Source: Streptococcus panodentis
Lineage (GTDB): Bacteria > Bacillota > Bacilli > Lactobacillales > Streptococcaceae
Assembly (NCBI RefSeq): GCF_017884005.1
Contig: NZ_QFAY01000003.1
Span: forward strand, 7,381-71,380
DNA: 64,000 nucleotides
Direction: 5' to 3'
Shown here: positions 1 through 7,724 of the stretch, one piece after another
Layout of the letters: each line of letters opens with the position of its first letter
Position numbering within the stretch: position 1 is the first letter of the stretch
The notes under the pieces: model-generated
The model's database searches: none
Told to the model about the DNA's origin: nothing
Seen by the model: only the letters and a program-made list of their open reading frames with translations
Made by a program: the position numbers and the translations under genes

Positions 1-80
1 GACCTGATTTGGTTGAACCGTTGGCTAATGGGAGAATTCTTCTGTCGCCGGGCCGCAAAAACAGCCTGGCATAAACATTT
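1..80 (-). mobile_element. Fragment of a second IS110-family copy
   Basis: These 80 bases are identical to positions 289-368, which lie inside the intact transposase gene to the right (roughly codons 319-345). The orientation is the same. Identity stops abruptly at base 80/81, and the rest of this copy, if any, lies left of the window. It is therefore a 5'-truncated transposase remnant, and the perfect identity suggests a recent event. Confidence 0.85.
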
Positions 81-150
81 TATACGAAAACTTCAAAAAG
101 ATGCAAAAAGTCTCCCCCTATGATATAATCAAAGTGAAAAAATAAATATG

Positions 151-181
151 GAATGTTAGCTCGTCTCTAACATTCTTTTTT
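151..181. terminator. Bidirectional hairpin at the transposase stop codon
   Basis: A perfect 9-bp inverted repeat (GAATGTTAG at 151-159, CTAACATTC at 167-175) with a 7-base loop is followed by six T on the + strand and by a T-rich stretch on the - strand. It overlaps the transposase stop codon. It probably insulates the element from transcription on either side. Confidence 0.7.
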
Positions 182-1325
182 GTGCTGCTTGAAAATCGTC
201 AAACGTCAGCTGGTAGGACAGTAAATAATAGGCTAGTTTTAATAGAGAGTGTGCAATGGCAATCGTGGCTTTCTGCGGTCCTCTGCGAGACCTGATTTGG
301 TTGAACCGTTGGCTAATGGGAGAATTCTTCTGTCGCCGGGCCGCAAAAACAGCCTGGCATAAACATTTCTTTAAATAAGCATTTCCCCGTCTGATTTTTG
401 TACTCCGTTTCTTCCCAGAACTCTCATTATTGCCAGGACATAACCCAGCCCAGGAAGCCAACTGTTCGGCTGTTGGGAACTGCCCCATATCGACACCGAT
501 TTCGGCAATCAAAACAGAGGCTGTTATCCGGTCAACTCCAGGAATACTGTCTAAAATGTCTACTTCCCGTTGATAGTTCTTAAGACAGCGGCTGATTCGT
601 TTTTCTAACTGTAAGATTTTATCTTGATAGAAATCATAGATGTCCAGAGACTCGCTTAACATAAAGCGATGGTGCTCTGAAAAATAACCATCCATGGCCT
701 GCATGAGTTCTGGAATTTTCTTTTTCAAACTCGTATAAACAGCTTTTCTGATTCCGGCTTCCGTGATGCTTTCACCATCACAGAGCAGATTCAGGAGATT
801 CCGACCCGACATTCCCATGATATCCTCAATGTAAGTGGTGAGTTTGATGCCGCCCATTTGAAGAATCTTATGGATTCGATTGACTTCCCTGTTTCGGGAT
901 TCGACATAATGTTTTCTTTGACGCGTTAAATCTCGCAATTCTTGAATGTCTTCATCCGGAACAAAACTTTTAGGAAGCAGTCCAATCCTGGTCAGCTGAG
1001 CAATCCAGTGGGCGTCCTTTTTATCGGTCTTTTTCCCCGGAATAGCTTTCATATGTGCCGGCTGAGCCAAGATACATTCAAAGTCATGATATAAGGCATG
1101 CCAAACCGGCACCCAGTAAACACCAGTACTTTCCATACCGACAGCCTGAACCTGATAACTCTTCAGAAAGTCATGACAGGCTTTTAAGCCAGCCGTTGTA
1201 GTATCAAACCGAGCCTCTTCTCGTTTTGGACGAGTGCTGAGAAGGGAGCCGTGTAAGATACAGACTACAACATTGGATTGGTGGACATCAATTCCTGCAC
1301 AGGATTTATAGAGAATATCCATCAT
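156..1325 (-). CDS. IS110-family transposase
   Basis: A 389-residue DEDD/serine recombinase of the IS110 type, the usual family length. The N-terminal RuvC-like half shows AGIDVHQ near residue 11, a GMESTGVYW block and TDKKDA, consistent with the DEDD acidic residues. The C-terminal Tnp_20 half shows SIPGVDRITASVLIAEIG and then LASWAGLCPGN with the conserved serine region. The start is ATG behind AAAGGAGG. IS110 elements are known to move without long terminal inverted repeats and, in characterised members, with a non-coding bridge RNA from an element end. The ORF is intact, so the element may be active. Which subgroup (IS110 or IS1111) it belongs to is not certain from the sequence alone. 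Confidence 0.93.
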   Translation of the reverse strand: MMDILYKSCAGIDVHQSNVVVCILHGSLLSTRPKREEARFDTTTAGLKACHDFLKSYQVQAVGMESTGVYWVPVWHALYHDFECILAQPAHMKAIPGKKTDKKDAHWIAQLTRIGLLPKSFVPDEDIQELRDLTRQRKHYVESRNREVNRIHKILQMGGIKLTTYIEDIMGMSGRNLLNLLCDGESITEAGIRKAVYTSLKKKIPELMQAMDGYFSEHHRFMLSESLDIYDFYQDKILQLEKRISRCLKNYQREVDILDSIPGVDRITASVLIAEIGVDMGQFPTAEQLASWAGLCPGNNESSGKKRSTKIRRGNAYLKKCLCQAVFAARRQKNSPISQRFNQIRSRRGPQKATIAIAHSLLKLAYYLLSYQLTFDDFQAAQKRMLETS

Positions 1326-1584
1326 CCATTCCTCCTTTAGTTATAAATGGAGGGCTTATCCACTGATTGTTTATCGTAATTTTATACTCATGCACAAGGC
1401 GATATTTTGGGGTGCTCGTCAGTGGAATGGATCAGTTTGTCCCTCGAAGTTTTCATTCAGTAAGTTATCAACCGCAAAGCCCTCACTAGGATTATACACC
1501 TAATGAGGGCTTTTGACTTGTTTTCATACCTTTGTGGGTGAGGGCGCAGCCATCATGGGCGTCTGTCTCAGCCTCGCCTTCTTT
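1326..1584. other. Non-coding upstream end of the IS110 element, with hairpin
   Basis: No gene is visible. A 14-bp inverted repeat with one mismatch (1477-1490 and 1499-1512, loop 1491-1498) is followed by TTTT on the + strand. It could be a bidirectional terminator for the DUF4956 operon. It could also be part of the structured non-coding end of the IS, where IS110-type bridge RNAs are encoded. The exact right end of the element cannot be placed. Confidence 0.4.
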
Positions 1585-2268
1585 CTACAGGGTCTTGCGT
1601 TTCTTGGCTGCTTTTGACAGAGAGATTTCTTTGACCTTGTCATAGCGCAGAAACTGCTGGACCAGCTGGCTGTCGCTGACTTCGGCATTGAGGTCAATGA
1701 CATATTCCAGCTTCATGGTACGGTTTGCAGCAGACTGGATGGCGGTCAGTTCCGCTGATTTGCAGTGCTTGGCGAAGATAGCCTCAAAGAGCACTTCGTA
1801 GTCAAAGTCCGCTGGAATGTTAATCGTGACATAGCGTCTGGTCTGGCTGACTGAGGTGAAGCTCATATTTTCAAAAAGCAGCCAGACAAGGGAAATCAAG
1901 AGGGTAAAGACGATGGCCAGCGTGACAAAGCCCATGCCGGTCGTAATCCCGATGGCTGTGGCGACAAAGATAGCCAGCAATTCCTTGGACCCTCCCGCAG
2001 CCGAGCGAAAGCGAATGAGGCTGAAAGTACCGGCAACGGCCACACTGGTGCCCAGATTGCCATTGACCAAGAAAATGATAATCGAAATAATGGTCGGCAG
2101 GATGGACAGAGTGATGACAAACTCCTTGGTATAAATGGTTTGGCGCTTGTAGACCTTGGCCAGAACCATCCCCAGCACCAAACTGGTCACTAAGGCGAAA
2201 ATCAGCGCTAAGGGATTAATCTTGACCTCTGTGGATGAATAGATACTGTTAAATATTTGGTCGAGCAT
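1585..2268 (-). CDS. DUF4956 membrane protein of the polyphosphate operon
   Basis: A 227-residue protein with about four hydrophobic segments in residues 15-135 (LALIFALVTSLVLGMVLA, EFVITLSILPTIISIIIFL, AVAGTFSLIRFRSAAGG, IVFTLLISLVWLLFENM) and a soluble alpha/beta tail. The SLIRFRSAAGG stretch between helices is typical of DUF4956. The start is ATG behind GGGAGGACCGCT. It lies 14 bases after the VTC-domain gene and is clearly co-transcribed with it. DUF4956 proteins commonly accompany bacterial VTC-type polyphosphate polymerases. A role as a membrane partner or polyphosphate conduit is inferred and not shown here. Confidence 0.85.
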   Translation of the reverse strand: MLDQIFNSIYSSTEVKINPLALIFALVTSLVLGMVLAKVYKRQTIYTKEFVITLSILPTIISIIIFLVNGNLGTSVAVAGTFSLIRFRSAAGGSKELLAIFVATAIGITTGMGFVTLAIVFTLLISLVWLLFENMSFTSVSQTRRYVTINIPADFDYEVLFEAIFAKHCKSAELTAIQSAANRTMKLEYVIDLNAEVSDSQLVQQFLRYDKVKEISLSKAAKKRKTL

Positions 2269-2282
2269 AGCGGTCCTCCCTC

Positions 2283-3014
2283 TTAGGATTTAACGGTCCG
2301 GGCAAGTCTTTCCTTGGTCTTCAGGTAAGCATTGCCGTATTTAGAGAAGGACTGATCCTCTAGGCCGTACTTGTCCAAAATAGCGGACAGCCAAGCAGGA
2401 TAGTGGCCCGGAACCTTAATTTCCATAATCACCTTATCCTCTTCCAGAAGCGGCAGGCCATAGCGGCCGGAAGTCAAATCCACGTCGTAATCGCGGTAGC
2501 GGATATTGGAGTCGACCGTCACACGCACCTTCTTGTCTTCCCGCCCTTTCATGGAGTAACGATCATAGCTGATCACCATTTTAGGCTTCAGATCCAGATA
2601 GCGATCCTGCAGCTGCTCCACCTCTGCTTTGACCCGGTCATCGGAAATGGTATGGTCTTCCAGACCATTGGTGATATAGTTGACCACAGACAGAGGATTG
2701 GAGACCAGACGGTATTTAAAGCCGACTTCCTCCGATTTCTTTTTAATCTCCAGAAAGACCTGACTCTCCTCGGTCGGCTGGGCGGCATAGGTCCGCATCC
2801 GCATCTTTTCTCGCCCGCCCCGCCGGGCAATCGAATCCTGAATCATCTGGAAATCATCATTATCAAAGTAAACATTGGAAATCGTCGAGGTCGCATAGTC
2901 GTCCTCCATCAGATAGGGCTTCATTTCAGCCTCCAGCCGGGCTAAGCTGGCTCTGTCAAGGACATACTTGGTTTCGATGCGTTGAAAATTGGTCTGGATT
3001 TGCTTTTGTTTCAT
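2283..3014 (-). CDS. VTC-domain polyphosphate polymerase-like protein
   Basis: A 243-residue single-domain protein of the VTC family, the catalytic domain that in yeast Vtc4 makes polyphosphate from ATP inside a basic tunnel. Visible hallmarks are FQRIETKYVLD near residue 10, NVYFDNDDFQMI, the basic REKMRMRTY strand, the FLEIKKK strand and the C-terminal VIMEIKVPGHYPAWL. No membrane segment is seen, so it probably works with the following DUF4956 membrane protein. The start is ATG behind AAGGAG. A long leader carrying three BlaI-type operator sites lies upstream, so it is probably controlled by the neighbouring repressor. Polyphosphate synthesis is inferred from the family; many bacterial members are untested. 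Confidence 0.85.
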   Translation of the reverse strand: MKQKQIQTNFQRIETKYVLDRASLARLEAEMKPYLMEDDYATSTISNVYFDNDDFQMIQDSIARRGGREKMRMRTYAAQPTEESQVFLEIKKKSEEVGFKYRLVSNPLSVVNYITNGLEDHTISDDRVKAEVEQLQDRYLDLKPKMVISYDRYSMKGREDKKVRVTVDSNIRYRDYDVDLTSGRYGLPLLEEDKVIMEIKVPGHYPAWLSAILDKYGLEDQSFSKYGNAYLKTKERLARTVKS

Positions 3015-3030
3015 GAGAGTTCTCCTTTTT

Positions 3031-3059
3031 ATTCTACAAGTGTAGTTTTATAATCTAAA
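3031..3059 (-). promoter_or_regulatory. BlaI/CopY-type operator close to the VTC gene
   Basis: CTACAAGTGTAG (3034-3045) contains TACA-N2-TGTA, the core recognised by BlaI/MecI/CopY repressors. On the - strand it merges with TAGAAT, the same arrangement as at the two other sites in this region. A weak TTTTAG lies 17-18 bases upstream, so this may be a second, weaker repressed promoter. Confidence 0.6.
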
Positions 3060-3064
3060 ATAAA

Positions 3065-3302
3065 GAGAGCCGCCGCTCTGCACTGACTGCTCGGTGAAAA
3101 TCAGCTGCCTCTGCCACTGTCAGGGTAAAGGAGAGCAGACTGGGGAAGCAGACAGAAAAGCTTGAAGAATACTTTGGCCAGCCTGTACACTTAGGAGTCT
3201 GTTTTGATTTTCAAAGAGGATGACAAGCGTCTGAATGGTCGTTGCTTCTGCCCCTCTGCACTTAAATTCGGACATTTTCGACAAATGTAGTTTATAGATA
3301 TA
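3065..3302 (-). other. Long leader of the VTC operon
   Basis: About 240 bases lie between the inferred transcription start (near 3295) and the proximal operator. A GC-rich hairpin (GAGC-CGCC-GCTC near 3066-3079) is followed on the - strand by a T-rich run, so it could attenuate transcription. No convincing gene was found. Confidence 0.35.
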
Positions 3303-3330
3303 TTCTACACTTGTCGTTTCTCTATGTCAA
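3279..3330 (-). promoter_or_regulatory. Main VTC-operon promoter with paired BlaI-type operators
   Basis: On the - strand TTGACA (3325-3330), 17 bases and TAGAAT (3302-3307) form a near-consensus promoter. Operator one, CTACACTTGTCG (3305-3316), sits in the spacer and -10. Operator two, CGACAAATGTAG (3279-3290), lies at the start of the transcript. The two form a 12-bp inverted repeat around a 14-base centre. The blaI-like gene promoter has the same spacer operator, so one repressor probably controls both. Confidence 0.75.
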
Positions 3331-3437
3331 GAAAAAAGCTTGGTGAGGATCTGTTTATTCTCAGCACCTTCTCTAAGAATATAAAAACATTCTATCAGCC
3401 AAAGCTTTTAAGAAGCTTAAACTGACAGAATGCTGAT

Positions 3438-4886
3438 TTAATCCTCATCCTGGTCCTCGCTGTCCCGCTCGTCATCATCTGCATCCTGAGCTGCGCTTTT
3501 CTGAGCAGGTGCCTGAGAACTGGAGCTTGCTCCTCCGGAAGGATTGGCACTTTCTGCCTGAGTGGCAGAGCTGCCGTCTGACTGGGCTGTTTCCCCTGCG
3601 GCAGAAGAGGCCGGCACTTCTTTTTCTACTGTCACCGTTTTTTCAACCACTGTATGCTGCTTGCTGCGCAGCAATTTCCCGTCCTTGGCACTGACCAGAT
3701 TCTCATAGGCTGTCTGGCCATGGGAAAAGCTGATGTGGTAGGTGTCTTTCTCACGAACCACCTGAAGATCGGCAATGTCTTTCTCAGACAGAGACAGTTC
3801 CTTTAAAAGGGCTGCCACTGCTGCTTGCTGGCTGACCTCGGAGCTCGAGCCTTTCTGCGAAGCCGGCAGAGAGGCAGCCGTCTGGCTGCTCCTGTCCTCC
3901 AAGGCAAACACGGACCCCGACAGGAGCAATAGGAAAGCAGCTGCCAAGGCCAGAAAGGCTGACAGGAATTTCCGGGGCAGACGATTGTCCATGATACCGA
4001 CAATGCGGCGCTTCAGATTGAACTTATTCGAATAAAAGCAGGTCGTCAGGGCCAGCGGACTCTTTCTGCTGCGGTTAATCATGGTCAGAATGGTTTCCCC
4101 ATAGAAGGTACGGTAATCGCTGTCCTTGCTGAACAGCACATCATGGTCACAGTACATCTCTCCTGCTTCCTGACTTTCCTTGCAGGCAAAAGCGATAATG
4201 GGATTAAACCAATACAGGCTCTTCACAGCCAGTCCCAGCAGATTGACCCAGACATCCCGGTGCCGGTAGTGGGTCAGCTCGTGCTTGAAAATCAGGCTGA
4301 GCTCTTCCTCGGTATAGTCCAGCTCCGGCAGGACAATAACTGCTTTTTTCAGACCGACCAGCAAGGGACTGTGGGCCATAGGATAATGAAGCAGGCCGAT
4401 GCTGCCCTTCATCCTCATATCCTGCTGGACAGCCTGCAGCTGCTCCAGCATATCGGCATCTGTCACGGGCTCCCCCCAGCGTTTTAGCAGCTTTTGAAAG
4501 CGGACATAAGAGTAGGCATATTTGCCCAAGCTAAAGAGAAAGCCCAGCAGCCAGAGGGCAAAGAATATCTCAAACCACGGCAGGGCCAAAAACTGCTCTA
4601 AAAGACCGGACTGACTGGCTGCTTGAGCGCTCTGGACGGCAGGCTGGGCCGCTCCCGAACTGCTGACAGCTGTCTGACGGATCGGCTCCGGACTGAAGCG
4701 GATCAGCCCAAGACCAAACTGAGGCCGGAAGGGAATCAGCAGGCTGGCAAGGACCAAAGACCAAGTGAAATACTGCGTCCTGATCGAAATCCGGCTCTTA
4801 AAAACCGCAAAAGTCAGACTCAGCAGCAGAATGATAAAGGAGGTAGCAAAACTAGTCAGCAGGAAAGAGAATAGCAAATCTTTCAT
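3438..4886 (-). CDS. M56-family BlaR1/MecR1-like metalloprotease with PepSY-like tail
   Basis: About 482 residues from the ATG at 4886, which has GGGGG 6 bases upstream; a TTG two codons earlier is less likely. The N-terminus has membrane helices (residues 5-30, 37-55, about 105-125). These are followed by the M56 zinc-protease core with KHELTHYRHRD (HExxH) and an EMYCDHDV block, then a further helix (KFLSAFLALAAAFLLLLSGSVFA). In BlaR1/MecR1 the outer C-terminus is a penicillin-binding sensor domain. Here it is only about 150 residues: a PepSY-like segment (QQAAVAALLKELSLSEKD to AKDGKLL) and a long Ser/Ala/Glu/Asp-rich tail. It follows the BlaI-like gene by 16 bases. It probably senses an envelope signal and inactivates that repressor, but the lack of a PBP domain argues against beta-lactam sensing. 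Confidence 0.85.
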   Translation of the reverse strand: MKDLLFSFLLTSFATSFIILLLSLTFAVFKSRISIRTQYFTWSLVLASLLIPFRPQFGLGLIRFSPEPIRQTAVSSSGAAQPAVQSAQAASQSGLLEQFLALPWFEIFFALWLLGFLFSLGKYAYSYVRFQKLLKRWGEPVTDADMLEQLQAVQQDMRMKGSIGLLHYPMAHSPLLVGLKKAVIVLPELDYTEEELSLIFKHELTHYRHRDVWVNLLGLAVKSLYWFNPIIAFACKESQEAGEMYCDHDVLFSKDSDYRTFYGETILTMINRSRKSPLALTTCFYSNKFNLKRRIVGIMDNRLPRKFLSAFLALAAAFLLLLSGSVFALEDRSSQTAASLPASQKGSSSEVSQQAAVAALLKELSLSEKDIADLQVVREKDTYHISFSHGQTAYENLVSAKDGKLLRSKQHTVVEKTVTVEKEVPASSAAGETAQSDGSSATQAESANPSGGASSSSQAPAQKSAAQDADDDERDSEDQDED

Positions 4887-4902
4887 ATCCAACCCCCAAT
4901 CT

Positions 4903-5280
4903 TTAGCTTTCCTTGTTTAAAAGACTGCGCAGTTCATCTAGTTCATGTTCCGAAAGGGAATTGGAAGAGAAAAGCGTCTTGACCAGACCGCCCATGGAAT
5001 GGCCGCTGCAGCGTTTCAGAAAATCTGACGTCTCGACCTCTAAATATTCCTCCTCAGAAATCAAGGCAGTATACTGGCGCTCGCGGCCCTTGCGGACACT
5101 TTCCAAGAAGCCCTTTTCTGTCAAACGGGCCAAAACCGTCAGCAGAGTCTGCGGTTTCCAGTGATTGCTTTGGCCCAGCTTGGCCATAATCTGCGCAGAG
5201 GTTGTCGGAGCCGGCAGCTGCCAGATGGTTTTCAAAATAGCAAACTCGCCGTCCGGTAAACGTTTGATTGATTTATTCAT
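4903..5280 (-). CDS. BlaI/MecI/CopY-family transcriptional repressor
   Basis: A 125-residue winged-helix repressor, normal for the family. LPDGEFAILKTIWQLPAPTTSAQIMAKL opens the DNA-binding domain, WKPQTLLTVLARLTEKGFLESVRKGRERQYTALI is the recognition helix and wing, and a C-terminal dimerisation segment follows. The cysteine pair used by copper-sensing CopY is not present (there is a single Cys near residue 91), so copper sensing is unlikely. It is transcribed with the M56 gene and autoregulated by an operator in its promoter. The same operator lies before the VTC operon, the likely second target. Confidence 0.9.
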   Translation of the reverse strand: MNKSIKRLPDGEFAILKTIWQLPAPTTSAQIMAKLGQSNHWKPQTLLTVLARLTEKGFLESVRKGRERQYTALISEEEYLEVETSDFLKRCSGHSMGGLVKTLFSSNSLSEHELDELRSLLNKES

Positions 5281-5316
5281 ATTTCAGTGTACTTTCTATA
5301 GACTGCTTCTTCTTTT

Positions 5317-5345
5317 ATTCTACACTTGTCTAATGAAAAAGTCAA
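5317..5345 (-). promoter_or_regulatory. Promoter and operator of the BlaI-like repressor
   Basis: On the - strand TTGACT (5340-5345), 17 bases, TAGAAT (5317-5322). The operator GACAAGTGTAG (5320-5330) occupies the spacer and -10. It matches the distal operator of the VTC operon base for base over this stretch, including the promoter context. Confidence 0.75.
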
Positions 5346-5411
5346 CCATTATGCTAGGAAGTTGGCGGCTGCTAGGCGATTCTCAAAAAAGACCAGACAG
5401 TTGATTCCGCA

Positions 5412-5450
5412 AAAATAAAAAGCGGGAAAGCACCTTTCCTCCGCTCTTTT
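5412..5450 (-). terminator. Terminator after the DUF1304 gene
   Basis: On the - strand an imperfect stem GCGGAGGAAAG / CTTTCCCGC with a 3-base loop is followed by TTTTTATTTTT, right after the stop codon. Confidence 0.65.
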
Positions 5451-5805
5451 AGAAAAATAGACTGATCAAGGTCAGGATAGCCAGACCGCCCTGCTTGAGC
5501 AAGATTTTGGGATCGCTGGTCACAGCGCCATAGCCTGCCACCAAAATGATGTAGACCATCAAAATCCCCAGCCAAACGGAGCTCGGCTGGATAAAGACCG
5601 CAATCAGCACCAAGATTCCGATTAAACCATTGTACACTCCCTGATTCTTAAAAAGAGTATTGAGCGACTGTTGCTGCAGCTCCTCCTGGGACATGCCGAA
5701 AACCCGTGAAGTAGCGGCTGAGCTGGTCGCAAAAGTTTCCAAATACAGGATGTAGAAAAATTCCAAGGCAACCATGGTCGCCAAAATCATTGTAAAAATA
5801 GACAT
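5449..5805 (-). CDS. DUF1304 small membrane protein
   Basis: A 118-residue integral membrane protein with about four hydrophobic helices: residues 3-22, a NQGVYNGLIGILVLIAVF segment, WLGILMVYIILVAGYGAV and the C-terminal GGLAILTLISLFF. The LYLETFATSSAATSRVFGM and NQGVYNG stretches are typical of DUF1304. The start is ATG behind TAGGAGGAAGACAG. It stands alone between a terminator and a gene-free region. No function is established for the family. Confidence 0.8.
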   Translation of the reverse strand: MSIFTMILATMVALEFFYILYLETFATSSAATSRVFGMSQEELQQQSLNTLFKNQGVYNGLIGILVLIAVFIQPSSVWLGILMVYIILVAGYGAVTSDPKILLKQGGLAILTLISLFF

Positions 5806-6308
5806 TCTGTCTTCCTCCTAAAATAAACAATGGAATCAGTATAGCATAGTTCGGCTTCTTCGTCGAAACATCTGCTTGAAAAATAGACGCCGCGTCCAGA
5901 AATGTCCTTTCATAAGGAAGGCAATTTTTCAAAGTCAGTTCCACCGCTGCCGCTAGCGGAAGTTAAGCTGCCAAAAACGCATAAAAGCAGCGGAAATCCG
6001 TCTCAAACTAGGTTCCGCTGCTCTTGATTTTGCCTGCCAGAAGCAGTTTTTTCTCCGCCGTTCTCCGAAAAAAAGAGCACAAAAGGCTCCTCATCTGAAA
6101 TCCTTTCGGATCACATTCCGCTCTGCTGGAAGTTAGTGTGAGACGTCTCCCGCCATAAAAACCATTTCAGCTAAGACCAGCTCAGAGAGCAAAGCGGAAC
6201 TTACTTTGAAAAGTTACGCCGTCATAAGGAACAGCTGCATACCGTAGCAAAAACCAGCATTTCTCACACAGATATGATACAATGCTTAGTGGAAAAGTGA
6301 GGTATATC
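5806..6308. other. Gene-free region with hairpins before the flavoprotein gene
   Basis: No credible coding sequence. A strong hairpin (AGCAGCGGAA at 5986-5995, TTCCGCTGCT at 6013-6022) and a smaller GAGC/GCTC stem near 6076-6092 are visible and may be terminators or decayed intergenic repeats. A -10-like TACAAT near 6277 precedes the next gene. Confidence 0.4.
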
Positions 6309-7625
6309 ATGTTAACATACGATTTAATAGTCATTGGTTTCGGCAAAGCCGGAAAAACTCTGGCAGCTAAAATGGCAGCCCAAGGCAAGAAAACAGCGCT
6401 GATTGAGCAGAGCAAGGCCATGTATGGCGGCACCTGCATCAATATCGCCTGCATTCCGACCAAGACTCTGCTCGTCGCTGCTGAAAAAGGCCTGCCTTTC
6501 GATCAGGTACTGGCTCAGAAAGATGCTGTCACCAGCCGTCTCAATGCTAAAAACTATGCCGCAGTAAGCGGAGCCGGCGTTGAAGTCATCGACGCCCAAG
6601 CGCACTTTGTCTCTAATAAAGTGATTGAAATCCAAGCAGGCAGCGAGACAGAGCAGCTGACCGCAGAGACCATTGTCATCAATACCGGCGCAGTTTCTAA
6701 TATCCTGCCAATCCCGGGCCTGACGACAGCCAAACACGTCTATGACTCTACTGGTATTCAGAATTTGGACAGGCTGCCTGAGCGGCTGGGCATTCTGGGC
6801 GGCGGCAATATCGGTCTGGAATTTGCCGGACTCTACAATAAACTGGGCAGCAAGGTCACCGTGCTGGATGCCGGCTCTGTCTTTCTCCCGCGGGCAGAAC
6901 CCTCTATCGCCGCTCTTGCCAAACAGTATATGGAAGAGGACGGCATTGACATCCTGCAGAATATCCACACGCAGGAAGTGAAAAATGACGGCGAGGAAGT
7001 GCTGGTCCTGACAGAAGGGGAAACTTTCCGCTTTGATGCCCTGCTCTATGCGACCGGCCGCAAGCCAAACATCGAGCCTCTGCAGCTGGAAAATACAGAT
7101 ATTGCAGTGACCGAACGCGGCGCTGTCAAGGTAGACCAGCATCTGCAGACTTCTGTTCCCGGCGTCTTTGCTGTCGGAGATGTCAACGGCGGGCCGCAGT
7201 TTACCTATATTTCTCTGGACGACTTCCGTATTGTCTACAGCTATCTGGCAGGGGACGGCAGCTATACGCTTGCGGATCGCCAGCATGTGCCAACCAGCAT
7301 GTTTATCAGTCCGACTTTGGCACAAATCGGTCTGACAGAAGCCCAAGCCAAGGAGCAGGGACTGCCTGTTGCGACGAAAGAAATTCCGGTTGCAGCTATG
7401 CCGCGCGGCCATGTCAATGACGACCTGCGCGGAGCCTTCAAAGCCATCGTCAATACGGAGACCAAGGAAATCATCGGGGCAACCATCTTCTCCCAAGGCG
7501 CTCAGGAAATCATCAACATCATCACAGTAGCCATGGACAACAAGATCCCTTATACTTATTTCACCAAGCAGATCTTTACCCATCCGACTCTGGCGGAAAA
7601 TCTCAATGATTTGTTTGCTATTTAA
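6309..7625 (+). CDS. RclA/Har-like pyridine nucleotide-disulfide oxidoreductase
   Basis: A 438-residue flavoprotein of the glutathione reductase/MerA family. Order of parts: FAD site DLIVIGFGKAGKTLA, redox-active pair in GGTCINIACIPTK (two Cys four residues apart), NAD(P) site LGILGGGNIGLEFAG, second FAD motif VPGVFAVGDVNGG, and a C-terminal dimerisation domain with FTHPTLAENLNDLF. The Cys pattern and Ile-Pro-Thr-Lys context match the RclA group. The E. coli member answers hypochlorite, and a pneumococcal member is known as hypothiocyanous acid reductase (Har). A role in resistance to oxidants from saliva or neutrophils is therefore likely but inferred. The ATG at 6309 behind GTGAGG was chosen over an earlier TTG-type start at 6282. 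It is a single gene with its own terminator. Confidence 0.87.
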   Translation: MLTYDLIVIGFGKAGKTLAAKMAAQGKKTALIEQSKAMYGGTCINIACIPTKTLLVAAEKGLPFDQVLAQKDAVTSRLNAKNYAAVSGAGVEVIDAQAHFVSNKVIEIQAGSETEQLTAETIVINTGAVSNILPIPGLTTAKHVYDSTGIQNLDRLPERLGILGGGNIGLEFAGLYNKLGSKVTVLDAGSVFLPRAEPSIAALAKQYMEEDGIDILQNIHTQEVKNDGEEVLVLTEGETFRFDALLYATGRKPNIEPLQLENTDIAVTERGAVKVDQHLQTSVPGVFAVGDVNGGPQFTYISLDDFRIVYSYLAGDGSYTLADRQHVPTSMFISPTLAQIGLTEAQAKEQGLPVATKEIPVAAMPRGHVNDDLRGAFKAIVNTETKEIIGATIFSQGAQEIINIITVAMDNKIPYTYFTKQIFTHPTLAENLNDLFAI

Positions 7626-7629
7626 TCCG

Positions 7630-7657
7630 AAAGCTCCTGCGGGGGCTTTTTATTTTT
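7630..7657 (+). terminator. Terminator of the flavoprotein gene
   Basis: An AAAGCTCC / GGGGGCTTT stem with a TGC loop is followed by TTTTTATTTTT. Confidence 0.75.
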
Positions 7658-7724
7658 GACTACATTTTAAACTCATTTTATGGTACAATAATGCTAGTTT
7701 ATTTTAAAGAGATTGAGGAAGATT

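Noticed and set aside
121..181. Small RNA gene from TATAAT at 123-128 to the hairpin at 151-181
   Set aside because: No convincing -35 box and the transcript would be only a terminator stem; more likely a chance -10 in AT-rich DNA.
3120..3275. A 51-codon frame on the - strand in the VTC leader (starts MSEFKCRG)
   Set aside because: No ribosome-binding site before the ATG and no family resemblance; it lies within a transcribed leader that is better explained as untranslated.
6324..7583. Long open frame antisense to the RclA-like gene
   Set aside because: Shadow of the strongly biased codons of the real gene; no ribosome site and a composition (Asp/Gln/His rich) typical of antisense frames.
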